Below the pieces are notes generated by a model. It saw nothing but the letters and a program-made list of their open reading frames with translations. It had not been told where the DNA came from and searched no databases. Below are positions 41,583 to 51,127 of a stretch of DNA of 64,000 bases, piece by piece. The position numbers were made by a program, and so were the translations under genes. Source of the DNA: Rhynchopus sp. YZ270_cl-10 (taxonomy: Eukaryota > Euglenozoa > Diplonemea > Diplonemida > Diplonemidae); contig OZ037915.1 of NCBI GenBank assembly GCA_964035575.1, forward strand, positions 1,054,001 to 1,118,000, read 5' to 3'. Every line of letters starts with the position of its first letter. Positions within the stretch are counted from its first letter, which is position 1.

Positions 41583-41864
41583 TGTGAAGAGTTTAAAAAT
41601 ATCAACGAGGAAGAGATTACCTGTACAGTGGTGCGTTATAATACATGACGCCACATCACCCACCACCTTGCTTGCTCCACCTATCGACCCCGCCAAGCAT
41701 ACTCCACCACAGGCATGGGAGTAAGCCCCGGATCCCGGACCCTACCCCCGGAACCCCACCCCTTACCCTACCCTTGCTCCCTTCCCACCCTCTAAGAATT
41801 TGTCCATTTTTGGCAAAGTACCCCACCACTGGCCGCACGCATCCCGAAAATGCAAATGACGGTG

Positions 41865-42181
41865 CATCCCCTGAGTGGCAGGCACTCCTGACAACACCGC
41901 AGTGCTTGGTCGAGTGTCTTCAAACCCTTGACACCAAGGGCATGCGCACAGAGCAGCATCACACAGAGCGCAACTGCCACATCACACTTGACGCTGAGCT
42001 CGCTGAAGCAGACCTCCTTCGACGCTGCCGAGTCTTGTACAAGCGAGTCAATCACTTTCGAGTACAACACTCTGAAGAGCTGCACTGTATTGTGTCCATC
42101 ACAATAACTACAAAGCAGGCAGCCTCGTACGATGTTAGCGCAATACTGAAGAATGTCAGGGAGGCTATTGCCCCCCCCTAA
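41865..42181 (+). other. Possible gene fragment, plus strand, function unknown
   Basis: The plus frame reads ASPEWQALLTTPQCLVECL, ITLDAELAEADLLRRCRVLY and YDVSAILKNVREAIAPP, compositionally protein-like and helical. It begins inside MITE-core-like DNA (CCACCACTGGCCGCACGC) with no good ATG. It could be a captured or decayed coding fragment. No family is recognised. Confidence 0.25.
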
Positions 42182-42548
42182 AACCCCCATAAACAGAGTT
42201 GCGCGGAGAGAACCAGGGACGGTTATCACCAGGATGATGACAGGTCAGGAGGACTACCGTGTGTACCATCCATTATATTGGACGCAAAGTGATGAGTGCC
42301 TGCAGTATACAGTACAGTTTGGGTATGAGCTCAATAGGAGGTCGCTTTTTTTTTTTTCGCTTTCTTTTGTATTTCATCCACAGAGTGGTGTACCGTTGAA
42401 CACGACACACCGCACAGGGTTGTGAATGAAATCAATGTCTGCCGACATGGTGTCAGCTGCCCACCAACGCGCACCCCTACCTCGGGTAGCAACGATTCGT
42501 GGCACAGAAATGAAACAAAAAAAAAAAGAAGAGTTTTGTAAGATGACC

Positions 42549-42567
42549 CTAAGCCTCTCGTGCTTAG
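42549..42567. repeat. CCTCTCGTG-loop hairpin, CTAAG/CTTAG stem
   Basis: Core identical to 34662-34680, flanked by AGATGAC and TCACCTT, which can extend the stem. Confidence 0.65.
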
Positions 42568-43694
42568 TCACCTTCCGTCACCTATGTGGTGTGACAGAAG
42601 GGGTGGTGCCTTGACAGCTGCCAGGAAAGGGAACACAGGAACGTCGCAATACGGGAAGCCCGGGGGGGTTTAAAAAAAAAACCGAGCTAGCCAAACCCCC
42701 CCCCTCAACCCAACTACTCGTTCCCATCTTTGAATTGAACAATGACAAAAAAAAAACCAAAAAAAAGGGTAGAGTTCATGAGGACAAACGCCTCTAGGAC
42801 GTAGTGTTCACTGTCACTCTAAATAAAAAAAAACAGAATTTTCAAAAACACAGTTCAAATAAAGTGCAGCCTTATAGCCTCAGGAAGACGTACTGCACTG
42901 TTTTTTTTTCTTTTTTTTTTTTTCTTTTCTTTTTATCCTTTCTTTAGTATGGATCGACAATCACTACAATATTGTTCTTTTTGTTTTCTTCATTTTGTTG
43001 AAAGATGAAAGGATTGCAGCTGATGCTGACAGAAACACAAAACCAAATGTGTTGTCGCGGAGTGAAAAAAAAAAGGGGGGGGAAATGACAAATGCGTCCT
43101 ATACAAAAGACCACAGCAATGTGGACCAATAGTCCACATTGTCATAGTGCATATATTTACAGTGCACATTGTCGTTTCCCCAAATAAAGAAAAAAAAACA
43201 GTGTCGTAAGATGAGCGCGCCGTGCACACACCTCCAACATAGAGTAAATCGTACGACGGTCCTTAACCCCTCCTGAGCCACCGAAACAAAAATAAAAACA
43301 AAACAAAAAAAAGCAGACTTCTTGGAGTCAGCCCGAAGTAAGCAGGGAACGTCACCCATTGGGAAAAGTTCAAGGGGTGTTCATTGAAATGCAAAAAGCC
43401 CCTTGAGGGCAGTCGCTGCTACAAACAACCACACCTGCACTTGAGGGCATACGCCAATTCATTGGACCCATAGGGGACGATAAAACAAATGGCAAAAATA
43501 AACCAAAAGAGAACATCAACAAATAACAGAGTGTGCATAAACTGCTCTCTTTCGATCATGGGTACGACATGGTACAGTAGAGGATACTAGGTGATGTCAC
43601 GAATCAAATCTTAAAGACGACGCAGAAACACGACACTCTCTCAAAGAACGCAGTGCAATTAAAGTGAAACAAAAGTTAGAGAAAAGTAAAAAGC

Positions 43695-43714
43695 CCCGGG
43701 GACCGGTGTCCCTG
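43695..43714. other. GC-rich hairpin downstream of the single OYE stop
   Basis: Same CCGGGGAC-CGGT-GTCCCTGG hairpin as at 39073-39094, again within about 25 bp of the stop. Confidence 0.55.
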
Positions 43715-43736
43715 GGTCTCACAACGTATCATCGCA

Positions 43737-44915
43737 TCAGCTGGACTTCGCTGCCGCACTGTCCTCTGCCTCCTTCAGCTTCTTCTGCTCCACCTCCGCA
43801 AGCGTGGGGTAGTCAGTGTATCCTGCAGAGCCAAAGCCAAACGTCCACCAGTACTTCATCTCTGCGTCTGGGTTGAGAGGTGCGTTTACGGCAAAGCGCT
43901 CGGGCAGGTCAGGGGTGCTGATGTAGGGACGGCCGAAGGCAATCATGTCTGTGTCGTCTGCCTGCAGACGCTCCTCAGCAGTGTCGCGGGTGTACCCAAC
44001 GTTGCCCATGAGCTTCGTCACACCGCCAGCACCAGCAGTCTTCTCGAGAATGTCACGTGCGTTGCGAAGCGTGAAGGCAGCGCAGAGGTCGTGGAAGCCA
44101 AAGGCCAGTCCGTCCATCACGTGCACGTAGGCCACCTTCTGGTTGCCGAGGAAGTCGATTGCCGCAGTGAACTGCTCAACGTTGTCCGCACTTCCCATCG
44201 ATCCGTACGCACCGTTTGGTGCAAGACGCACACCAATCCTGTTCAGTGGGAACACAGTCGCCACCACACTCAGCACCTCCTTCAGCATGCGCAGCCTGTT
44301 CTCCACAGACCCACCGTACTCGTCAGTGCGTGTGTTGGTCGACGACTGCAGGAAGGTGTCAAGCAGGTAGCCGTTGGCACTGTGGATCTCAACCATGTCG
44401 AACCCAGCAGCCTTTGCATTCACAGCTGCCAGTCTGTAGTCCTCCTGGATGGCCTTGATCTCCTCCACAGTCAGTGCCTTCGGTGTCTGGTACGGCTTCT
44501 TCTCCCCAGCCACAGCTGTGATCTCACCCTCAATGGCGATTGCCGACGGTGCCACAATCTGCTGCCCAGTCACATCCGAGTGGCTCTGGCGCCCCATGTG
44601 CCACAGCTGAAGTGCTGCGGTGGCGTTCTTCTCGTGCATGCCTGCCACAATCGGCTTCCAGGCTTCCACCTGTGTGTTGTTCCAGATTCCGGGTGCGCAG
44701 TACCAGCTCAGACCCTGGCGTGAGATCCCTGTCGCCTCGACGATGACAAGTCCACAGGAGCTGCGCTGCTTGTAGTACTCAATCATCACCTCTGTGGGCA
44801 CGTGCTCAGGTGTGGCACGTGCACGTGTCAAAGGTGCGAGAGCAATGCGGTTGCGCAGTGTGAGGTCACCCACCTGCACCTCGGACAGAAGCTTCAGGGG
44901 AGCATCGCTGGACAT
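43737..44915 (-). CDS. Single-domain Old Yellow Enzyme, 392 aa
   Basis: The start at 44915 (MSSDAPLKLLSEVQVGDL) is chosen because the preceding ACTCTTCACA is shared with the fusion gene and a pyrimidine tract ending CTTTTGCAG lies upstream. The frame is open a further 58 codons, without OYE homology. One complete barrel is present with RNRIALAPLTRARA, LQLWHMGRQ, HSANGY, DEYGGSVENR, FGRPYISTP and GYTDYP. It ends EAEDSAAAKSS. Usual OYE length. It lacks the MGNCSS myristoylation leader of its neighbour, so it is probably cytosolic. Almost identical to the C-terminal barrel of the fusion. Confidence 0.92.
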   Translation of the reverse strand: MSSDAPLKLLSEVQVGDLTLRNRIALAPLTRARATPEHVPTEVMIEYYKQRSSCGLVIVEATGISRQGLSWYCAPGIWNNTQVEAWKPIVAGMHEKNATAALQLWHMGRQSHSDVTGQQIVAPSAIAIEGEITAVAGEKKPYQTPKALTVEEIKAIQEDYRLAAVNAKAAGFDMVEIHSANGYLLDTFLQSSTNTRTDEYGGSVENRLRMLKEVLSVVATVFPLNRIGVRLAPNGAYGSMGSADNVEQFTAAIDFLGNQKVAYVHVMDGLAFGFHDLCAAFTLRNARDILEKTAGAGGVTKLMGNVGYTRDTAEERLQADDTDMIAFGRPYISTPDLPERFAVNAPLNPDAEMKYWWTFGFGSAGYTDYPTLAEVEQKKLKEAEDSAAAKSS

Positions 44916-46154
44916 TGTGAAGAGTTTTGAAAAATATGGATACAAGGTCTGTATGGGATGTGTTTTCTCATGGGGCATGCGCGAGCACCAGGACTGCAAA
45001 AGCTGGGGAAGGGGGGAGGGAGGAGAAGACTGCATGTTGAGAAAACAGATGTACAAACACACGAATGGAACAACTCCCCATTGACCCATTACTGAGGCAT
45101 CAACAGGCGTGTACGGGAATCCACCTCTGCCACACAGAAGCGGACGCCATGTGCACGCTGTTGGTAACGGAGAAGGGGCACTGTACTTTCAGAGCGAACA
45201 CAACAACACAACATCACACAGCCGAACAGCAGAGCGGACAGCAGCCTCTGTTGCACGTAGTCAGAAATAGAGAGTCTATGTGAACGTACTGAAACGCTTA
45301 AGTATCTCAAGGGGAAGTGACCCTGACAACCAGACAACGAACACACAATTTGTAAGATAGATGCAACGCCTGTGCGTGGAACACACCTTACAAAAAACAA
45401 AAGGAAAAATTTGCAAGCTGAGCATGCCTCTCGTGCACACACATCCAACAAAAGAAACAAACAAAACAACAAAAAGAAAAAAGACTTTGGGGGGAATCGT
45501 CTGTGCTGACAACCGATGGTGTAACGATTTGCTTGCTAATCTAATAAGGTGTTCTGCGATTCAGCAAAGCATCGCTCCACCTTCAGTCTTTGTAGTCATG
45601 ACAAATTCTTTCATCAAAAAAAGAAACATAAACATATCCCCCATTCACCAGGTAGCCGTATGGAGAAACCTGATTTTGAAGCCAAATTCAGGTGGTTTAA
45701 ACTCCATTAGAACAATAAAACTACGCTGCATGTTTTTCAGATCGCTCCAGAAATTCATAGCAGCAGAGGTTGAGAGCGAAGTTGAGCGAATGGGTTACGT
45801 CACGAATACAAAAAGGTTTTCAAACAAAAACAAAACCAGAAACAAAAAAATAAAAAGAATAACAACAATGAAGGTGCCATTGCACATATACGATGCAAGG
45901 ACAAAGTGCGGTGTCCTTTCGCCCAACAAGATGGGTCAGAGGTTTCCACATTATTCGCTCGCAATATATTGCAAAAAAACACAAAAAATGCTTCATCGTA
46001 ACGTTGGCCTCCTACACACTGTAGGTGGGGGGGAAAAGGAGAGAACCACAAAACACTCGTACACAACGGGGGGTGCGTGAACAGATACTTCGTCCTATAG
46101 CAAAACAGCGAAGCATAGTACACTGCACACGTGCCTCCCTCTGAGGGTGGCGGA
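44916..46154. other. Intergenic; one long but unsupported plus ORF
   Basis: 45361-46080 is open for 239 codons on the plus strand from an ATG. The product is Lys/Asn/Thr-rich with no domain and runs through a dispersed CCTCTCGTGC hairpin copy (45424-45437), which argues against coding. Otherwise AT-rich spacer. Confidence 0.45.
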
Positions 46155-47645
46155 TTAGAGGTCGTTCTCTGGATGCAGGATGTTCTTGCCAGCAAGGATC
46201 TCGGACATGATTGCCTTTGCCCAGGCCTGGCCATCGCCCTGGACCTTGGGGAGCGCCTCTGGCTGCGTGAGCTCTGCATCAGGTCCTCGCACGTAGACAA
46301 GTCCATCGATGATTTCCTGCTGCAGGTCTGTCACGTCCATGTGGCGTTCTGACGCCAACATCCGTGCATCACGCTTCGGTGCATCCGGCAGCGTCATCGG
46401 GCAGTCCGTACGCGGCGTGTCGAGGAACTGGTCCGCAAAAGATGCTGCCCAAGCGTCACGTTTCGTCAGAGGCTCGCCCAGCCCGAACATCTCACGCATC
46501 GTCTTGATGATCGAGGTCAGCTCGAACTGCGAGTCACCCTGGTTCTCAGGGGCACCAATCACCTTCCCCTTCTCCACCCAAGGCGAGATCATGAGAGTCG
46601 GAATGCGCAGCCCCGTTCTGTTGAAGCTGAAGTCATCGGGGTACGATTTGCTGCTGTCCGGAATTGGTGCGGATGGGGGCGGGACGTGGTCGTAGAAGCC
46701 ACCGTGCTCGTCGTAGGTGATAATGAAGAGGGTGTTGTTCCAGCCCTTGCCTGCACGCAGTGTCTCGTAGATACCCTTCATGAGCTCCTCACCGAACGCA
46801 ACGTCGTGGTCGGGGTGCTGGTCGTTCGAGCCCTCACCAGTGGTGTTGTCCACAAACCAGCGTGGGTTCATGTAGGAGAAGGTGGGGAGCGTGCCCTCCT
46901 TCGCGTCCCTCTTGAAGCGCTCCATGTCGTGCACGTGGAGTGGGTGTTCCACAAGCGTCTTCAGCATTGCCATCTCCAGGGGTGCGTCATCGTAGTAGAA
47001 CCGCCAGTCGTAGCCAGCCTCCTCGAACAGGTCGAAGATCGTCTTCCCGTCGTACAGCCCAGTGAGGGTGTTGGGGTCCCACACCTTGGTCTTGGTGTTT
47101 CCCTCTGTCGTGCCCATGAGCTGGAACAGACGGTTCGGCCATGTGGGTCCAGGCATGCTTGCAAAGTATTTATCGAACAGGTTGAACTCTGCCGCAAGTG
47201 TCGACATGATCGGGAGACGTTCGGGTGTGAACATGTTCAGGACAGAGGATGCGTCGTGACGCTGTTCGATGACGTGCTCGAACTGCGCAAACCCACTCAT
47301 GTCAGGCACTGCGTGTGCAGAGGGCTGGCAGCTGTTGAGAACTCCAAACAGCTTGTCTGTTGTAGAATTGCAGTCGTGCTTTGGACCCCACGGCCCGACG
47401 TACGGGCTGGTCTTGTTCACGTAGATCCTCTTGCTGTTCGGGTCAGACACGTTCAGCAGGTTGTACTCCGTCCCCTTCAGCCCGTCCACACCAGGGAAGA
47501 ACCCACACATGTGGTCGAACGAACGGTTCTCCTCCATCAGCACAACAACGTGCTTGATCTTGTCCTGTGGCGGGACCACCTTCACCTTCCCCTCAGCCAC
47601 ACACAGCAGGGCCGACGCCCATACAAGCGCGCTTACGGTACGCAT
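46155..47645 (-). CDS. NPC-f: secreted phosphoesterase/phospholipase C-type enzyme, 496 aa
   Basis: Signal peptide and ENRSFDH block as in the other copies; GVDGLKGTEYNLLN as in d and e. Then SAHAVPDMSGFAQFEHVIEQRHD, PGPTWPNRLFQLMGT, NDQHPDHDVAFGE and TYDEHGGFYDHVPPPSAP. The variable window (TKVWDPNTLTGLYDGKTIF, DDAPLEMAMLKTLVEHPLH, NTTGEGS) groups it with NPC-e. The C-terminus is unusual (RDARMLASERHMDVTDLQQE, ending KNILHPENDL). The start follows CCCGTCCCCACCCACCACACAG-GGTATTTGAGAAT. Predicted secreted. Confidence 0.9.
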   Translation of the reverse strand: MRTVSALVWASALLCVAEGKVKVVPPQDKIKHVVVLMEENRSFDHMCGFFPGVDGLKGTEYNLLNVSDPNSKRIYVNKTSPYVGPWGPKHDCNSTTDKLFGVLNSCQPSAHAVPDMSGFAQFEHVIEQRHDASSVLNMFTPERLPIMSTLAAEFNLFDKYFASMPGPTWPNRLFQLMGTTEGNTKTKVWDPNTLTGLYDGKTIFDLFEEAGYDWRFYYDDAPLEMAMLKTLVEHPLHVHDMERFKRDAKEGTLPTFSYMNPRWFVDNTTGEGSNDQHPDHDVAFGEELMKGIYETLRAGKGWNNTLFIITYDEHGGFYDHVPPPSAPIPDSSKSYPDDFSFNRTGLRIPTLMISPWVEKGKVIGAPENQGDSQFELTSIIKTMREMFGLGEPLTKRDAWAASFADQFLDTPRTDCPMTLPDAPKRDARMLASERHMDVTDLQQEIIDGLVYVRGPDAELTQPEALPKVQGDGQAWAKAIMSEILAGKNILHPENDL

Positions 47646-48012
47646 ATTCTCAAATACCCTGTGTGGTGGGTGGGGACGGGATGGGGATGGGTGTCAGAGG
47701 TGGAAACAAATGCATAGTGGGGTCTCTTTTGTATAGCAGGTTAAGGCACGGGACATTTGCCTCTCGACACACACGCATTTAAAACAAACGTAGAATACTA
47801 ACAATACTGTACAAAACAGGCTAGATGACGCGAAGCCTTTTGTGCTACTCACCTTCAAGAATATTCAACAATATGGTTCGAAACGTTCGCCAAAGCCTGC
47901 ACAGCACATCACACCATCGACACACGACGTTGGAAGAATATGGGAGCGGGGAGGTTGGGGCGGGAGCTGTGCACACTGTTCACCTAGGTGGAGGCCTGGC
48001 GTTATTGCCAGG

Positions 48013-48110
48013 TGGTGGCTGTGTTGTGATGATTGCACATCATAATACACATCGCAATACAGCTGTATTGATGTATATTATCTATTATGACAACTATCAC
48101 AACAGCCACC
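48013..48110. mobile_element. GGTGGCTGT palindromic MITE, copy 1
   Basis: TGGTGGCTGTGTTGTGAT at the left is mirrored by ATCACAACAGCCACCA at the right. The centre reads CAATACAGCTGTATTG, so the whole element is almost one palindrome. ATTGCCAGG occurs at 48004-48012 and, three bases beyond the right end, at 48114-48122. That is probably a 9-bp target duplication. Confidence 0.75.
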
Positions 48111-48382
48111 ACTAATTGCCAGGCTCCAGTTGTGAACACATGTATACAATGTGAGATACCCTTTGCTTGGAAACGATAAAGTGTGCCTACACCCCCCTGC
48201 CCTCATGTGAAACAAAAGGACCCTTCGTCCTGCCGGGTCTACCGGGTCGCTGCCACAGGAAGCCCTCTTAATATATCATAATTGTCTTTGGAAAAAATAC
48301 AAAAAAAACAAAAATATGATCAGGTGAGGTTTCACTGTAAACCAACGACATAATGGCCTAATGACCTATCGTATAAGGAATT

Positions 48383-48451
48383 GGTTGTACCGGACAAATG
48401 TCCCGACTTCCCGATTTTCGGCCAAAAGTCCTAAGATTTGTCCGATACAAC
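48383..48451. mobile_element. Very short inverted-repeat element, about 69 bp
   Basis: GGTTGTACCGGACAAAT and ATTTGTCCGATACAAC pair over about 15 bp around a core that also folds (CCCGATTTTCGG). Its GGTTGTAC end is shared with the palindromic elements at 20960 and 27101. Confidence 0.6.
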
Positions 48452-49320
48452 AAAATTTCGTCATCAGTCAAGCAACTACCCGTACCCAGCAATGAAAAGA
48501 GAGATTTGCAAAAAATAACAATAGTTTCATAATATTATACTTTCAAATCAATGATGTGGCACCAAAAAAAAGTCTATGGTATGTACATAGCAGTTCAAAT
48601 GTACACCAAAAGTAGCTGAATGTGCCACACCTATCAAAGAGACAGTACAAAGGGGGGGGATTCAAAGATGAATATGCTTCACGTACACATATGGCATATG
48701 GGGCACATTCTGCAAGAATTACCCCAAATAGTTGTCAAGCACACATCTTTAAAAAAAGGGGGCGGGGAAAGAATCTTAGGGCTGCCCTATGAGGGTGTGT
48801 GGTGTGGTACACTATCGTCTTCGTTTTTTTTTGTTCTGTGTTGTTGATTAGATTTTCCTATTTCAACAGAGGAATTCATTGAGTGTCAACAAAATCAATT
48901 AATTTCAGATACTTTCCAAAGAAAGAGAAATCAAAAAGATTTTTGCGTTCAAAAGGGTTTGAAGGGGAGGGGCTATTAAGCCAGGAATGCTGATCAAAAC
49001 GGGAGAGAGATCAAGGGCGGGGCGGGGTTGAGCGCCGTTAGCGTTCTTACCCTGGAAGTGCGGTGCAAGGTACCGGAAAGGAAACGGTACCGATGGTAGT
49101 ATCCCAGGGCAGGGTCGAAAAGAAAACGTTAGTAAGACGAACCGAAGTGTCTTAAAAGAAACAAAAGGTGAAAAGGGTGACATATTCCTTCACGTGCACA
49201 TCCATCAAAGGGAAAAGGTAAACAATATGGGACAACGCCATTCGAGATGGCAGTCGACAATGCTTTGCAACCTAGGTGGCTGTCATTGCCATTTCCCTGC
49301 AGTGAGCATCTGTCGCGTGC

Positions 49321-50784
49321 TCAGATGTGGTTCCCAGCCAACACCTCCTCAAGTACCTTTGTGGCCCATTCTCTGCCGTCGCCCTGGAGCTTGGGTGCCG
49401 CGTCGTCTTGACAGAGGGGAGCATCGACACCCCGGAAGTTCATGATCGAGTGGACAATGTCTTGCTGCAGGTGGTTCAGCGGCTGTGCAGCCTCACGCAG
49501 GTGGTCGTCCTCTTCAGGCTCCGGTGCATCCGGCAGCGTCATCGGGCAGTCCGTACGCGGTGTGTCGAGGAACTGGTCCGCAAAAGATGCTGCCCACGCG
49601 TCACGTTTCGACAGAGGCTCGCCCAGCCCGAACATCTCACGCATCGTCTTGATGATAGAGGTCAGCTCGAACTGCGAGTCACCCTGGTTCTCAGGGGCAC
49701 CAATCACCTTCCCCTTCTCCACCCAAGGCGAGATCATGAGAGTCGGAATACGGACTCCTGTTCTGTTGAAGCCAAAGTCCTTGTCAGGGAAGGAGGGCTG
49801 GTTGTCCGGTGCAGGTGCCTCCTCAGTGGGGACGTGGTCGTAGAAGCCACCGTGCTCGTCGTAGGTGATGATGAAGAGGGTGTTGTTCCAGTTCGGGCTG
49901 TCACGCAGTGTCTCGTACACATCCTTCATGAGCTTCTCTCCGTTGGCAACGTTGTGGTCGGGGTGCTGGTCGCTGGAGCCCTCTGCAGCAGCGCTGTCCA
50001 CAAACCAACGTGGGTTGAGCCACGAGAAGGTGGGGAGCGTGCCCTCAGCAGCGTCCTTCTTGAAGACGGACATGTTGGCGGTTTTGTCGAGGCTGTCCGC
50101 AACCTTCTTGATGAAGGTAGACTCAAGCGGGTAGTCATCATAGTACAACCGCCAGTCGTAGCCAGCCTCCTCGAACAGGTCGAAGATCGTCTTCCCGGGG
50201 TACAGCCCGTCTTCGTACTTGCTGCCTGTTTCTGCACACCCGTCAGAGGTCCCGAGGAGCTGGAACAGACGGTTTGGCCATGTGGGTCCAGGCACACTGC
50301 AGTAGTATTTTTCGAACAGGTTGAACTCTGCCGCAAGTGTCGACATGATCGGGAGACGTTCGGGTGTGAACATGTTCATGACAGAGGAGGGGTCTGTGCG
50401 ATTCTTCTTGTGGAACTCATACTGCGCAAACCCACTCATGTCGGGCACTGCGTGTGCAGAGGGCTGCAAAGTGGTCAACACCCCAAAGATCTTGTCAGTG
50501 GTAGCGAATGTCGAGTGGTCAGGGTCGAAGGGTCCAACGTAGGGGCTGGTCTTGTTCACGTAGATCCTCTTGCTGTTCGGGTCAGACACGTTCAGCAGGT
50601 TGTACTCCGTGCCGTTCAACCCGTTGACACCAGGGAAGAACCCACACATGTGGTCGAACGAACGGTTCTCCTCCATCAGCACAACAACGTGCTTGATCTT
50701 GTCCTGTGGCGGGACCACCTTCACCTTCCCCTCAGCCACACACAGCAGGGCCGACGCCCATACAAGCGCGCTTACGGTACGCAT
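49321..50784 (-). CDS. NPC-g: secreted phosphoesterase/phospholipase C-type enzyme, 487 aa
   Basis: The N-terminal 90 residues match a-c (GVNGLNGTEYNLL, KTSPYVGPFDPDH), while the middle is distinct: STFATTDKIFGVLTTLQ, FHKKNRTDPSSVMNMF, DGCAETGSKYEDGLYPGKT, DDYPLESTFIKKVADSL and DSAAAEGSSDQHPDHN. TYDEHGGFYDHV and the conserved RVPTLMISPW-to-LPDAP block follow. It ends VLEEVLAGNHI, shorter than the others. The leader is a hybrid. The last bases before ATG are identical to a-c (GAGTTTTGATAAAAT), but the pyrimidine tract before them (CCCGTCCCCACCCACCGCACAG) is that of NPC-f. Predicted secreted. Confidence 0.9.
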   Translation of the reverse strand: MRTVSALVWASALLCVAEGKVKVVPPQDKIKHVVVLMEENRSFDHMCGFFPGVNGLNGTEYNLLNVSDPNSKRIYVNKTSPYVGPFDPDHSTFATTDKIFGVLTTLQPSAHAVPDMSGFAQYEFHKKNRTDPSSVMNMFTPERLPIMSTLAAEFNLFEKYYCSVPGPTWPNRLFQLLGTSDGCAETGSKYEDGLYPGKTIFDLFEEAGYDWRLYYDDYPLESTFIKKVADSLDKTANMSVFKKDAAEGTLPTFSWLNPRWFVDSAAAEGSSDQHPDHNVANGEKLMKDVYETLRDSPNWNNTLFIITYDEHGGFYDHVPTEEAPAPDNQPSFPDKDFGFNRTGVRIPTLMISPWVEKGKVIGAPENQGDSQFELTSIIKTMREMFGLGEPLSKRDAWAASFADQFLDTPRTDCPMTLPDAPEPEEDDHLREAAQPLNHLQQDIVHSIMNFRGVDAPLCQDDAAPKLQGDGREWATKVLEEVLAGNHI

Positions 50785-51127
50785 ATTTTATCAAAACTCC
50801 TGTGCGGTGGGTGGGGACGGGATGGGGATGGGTACCAGAGGTGAAACCAAAAAGCACGTGGCTATGCTTCTTTTTTTCCAGTTTTTTTCTTCATTTTTTT
50901 TAGTAATCGCGCAGAGTCGCCTCAGAGACACTACACTCACTAGACTTCCTTCCTCCCTTCCCTCTAGGGCATCAACCCAGTCGAGAGCGTCTTCCTCCAC
51001 CTAGGGCAGTCACAGGACACTCTGCACAGGACGGACACTGCTTGCAGCGCACCACAGTCACAGGACAAAGACCCCACACACGCGGTGTGTCGTCGTCTCC
51101 CTCTAATAGCTCTAATGCCTAACGGCA
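50785..51127. other. Short intergenic stretch
   Basis: Between NPC-g and the 3' end of the next gene. Contains the f-like pyrimidine-rich leader and poly-T/A runs. Nothing else seen. Confidence 0.5.

Larger units (their letters stand above)
41583..43736. other. Intergenic with OYE-associated duplication and one possible plus-strand ORF
   Basis: 42365-43716 is the second copy of the OYE 3' flank (see 37965-39113). A CTAAG-CCTCTCGTG-CTTAG hairpin is at 42549-42567. A fragment at 41800-41868 resembles the core of the MITEs at 57488 and 62373. The ORF at 41865-42181 is listed separately. Confidence 0.55.
47646..49320. other. Intergenic with MITEs
   Basis: Contains the palindromic element at 48013-48110, a 69-bp element at 48383-48451 and weak copies of the GATGAATATGC hairpin lead at 48666 and 49168. 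48.5-49.2 kb shows nothing further. Confidence 0.6.

Noticed and set aside
39114-41696. 860-residue OYE fusion starting at 41696
   Set aside because: The 38 extra codons are not shared with the single OYE. The MGNCSS start at 41582 has a clear lipidation motif and aligns with the start of the other gene.
39073-43714. Rho-independent terminators after the OYE genes
   Set aside because: The hairpins have no following T tract on the coding strand and the context is eukaryotic.
39453-44723. Plus-strand ORFs opposite the OYE genes (210 and 366 codons)
   Set aside because: Antisense shadows of the OYE barrels for the same codon-bias reason.
16893-50844. Long open frames on the plus strand opposite every NPC gene (up to 570 codons)
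   Set aside because: They are antisense to highly conserved coding DNA. They stay open because TTA, CTA and TCA codons are rare in these G/C-ending genes, and their products (Val/His/Leu-rich) resemble no protein. The sense frame has signal peptide and catalytic motifs.
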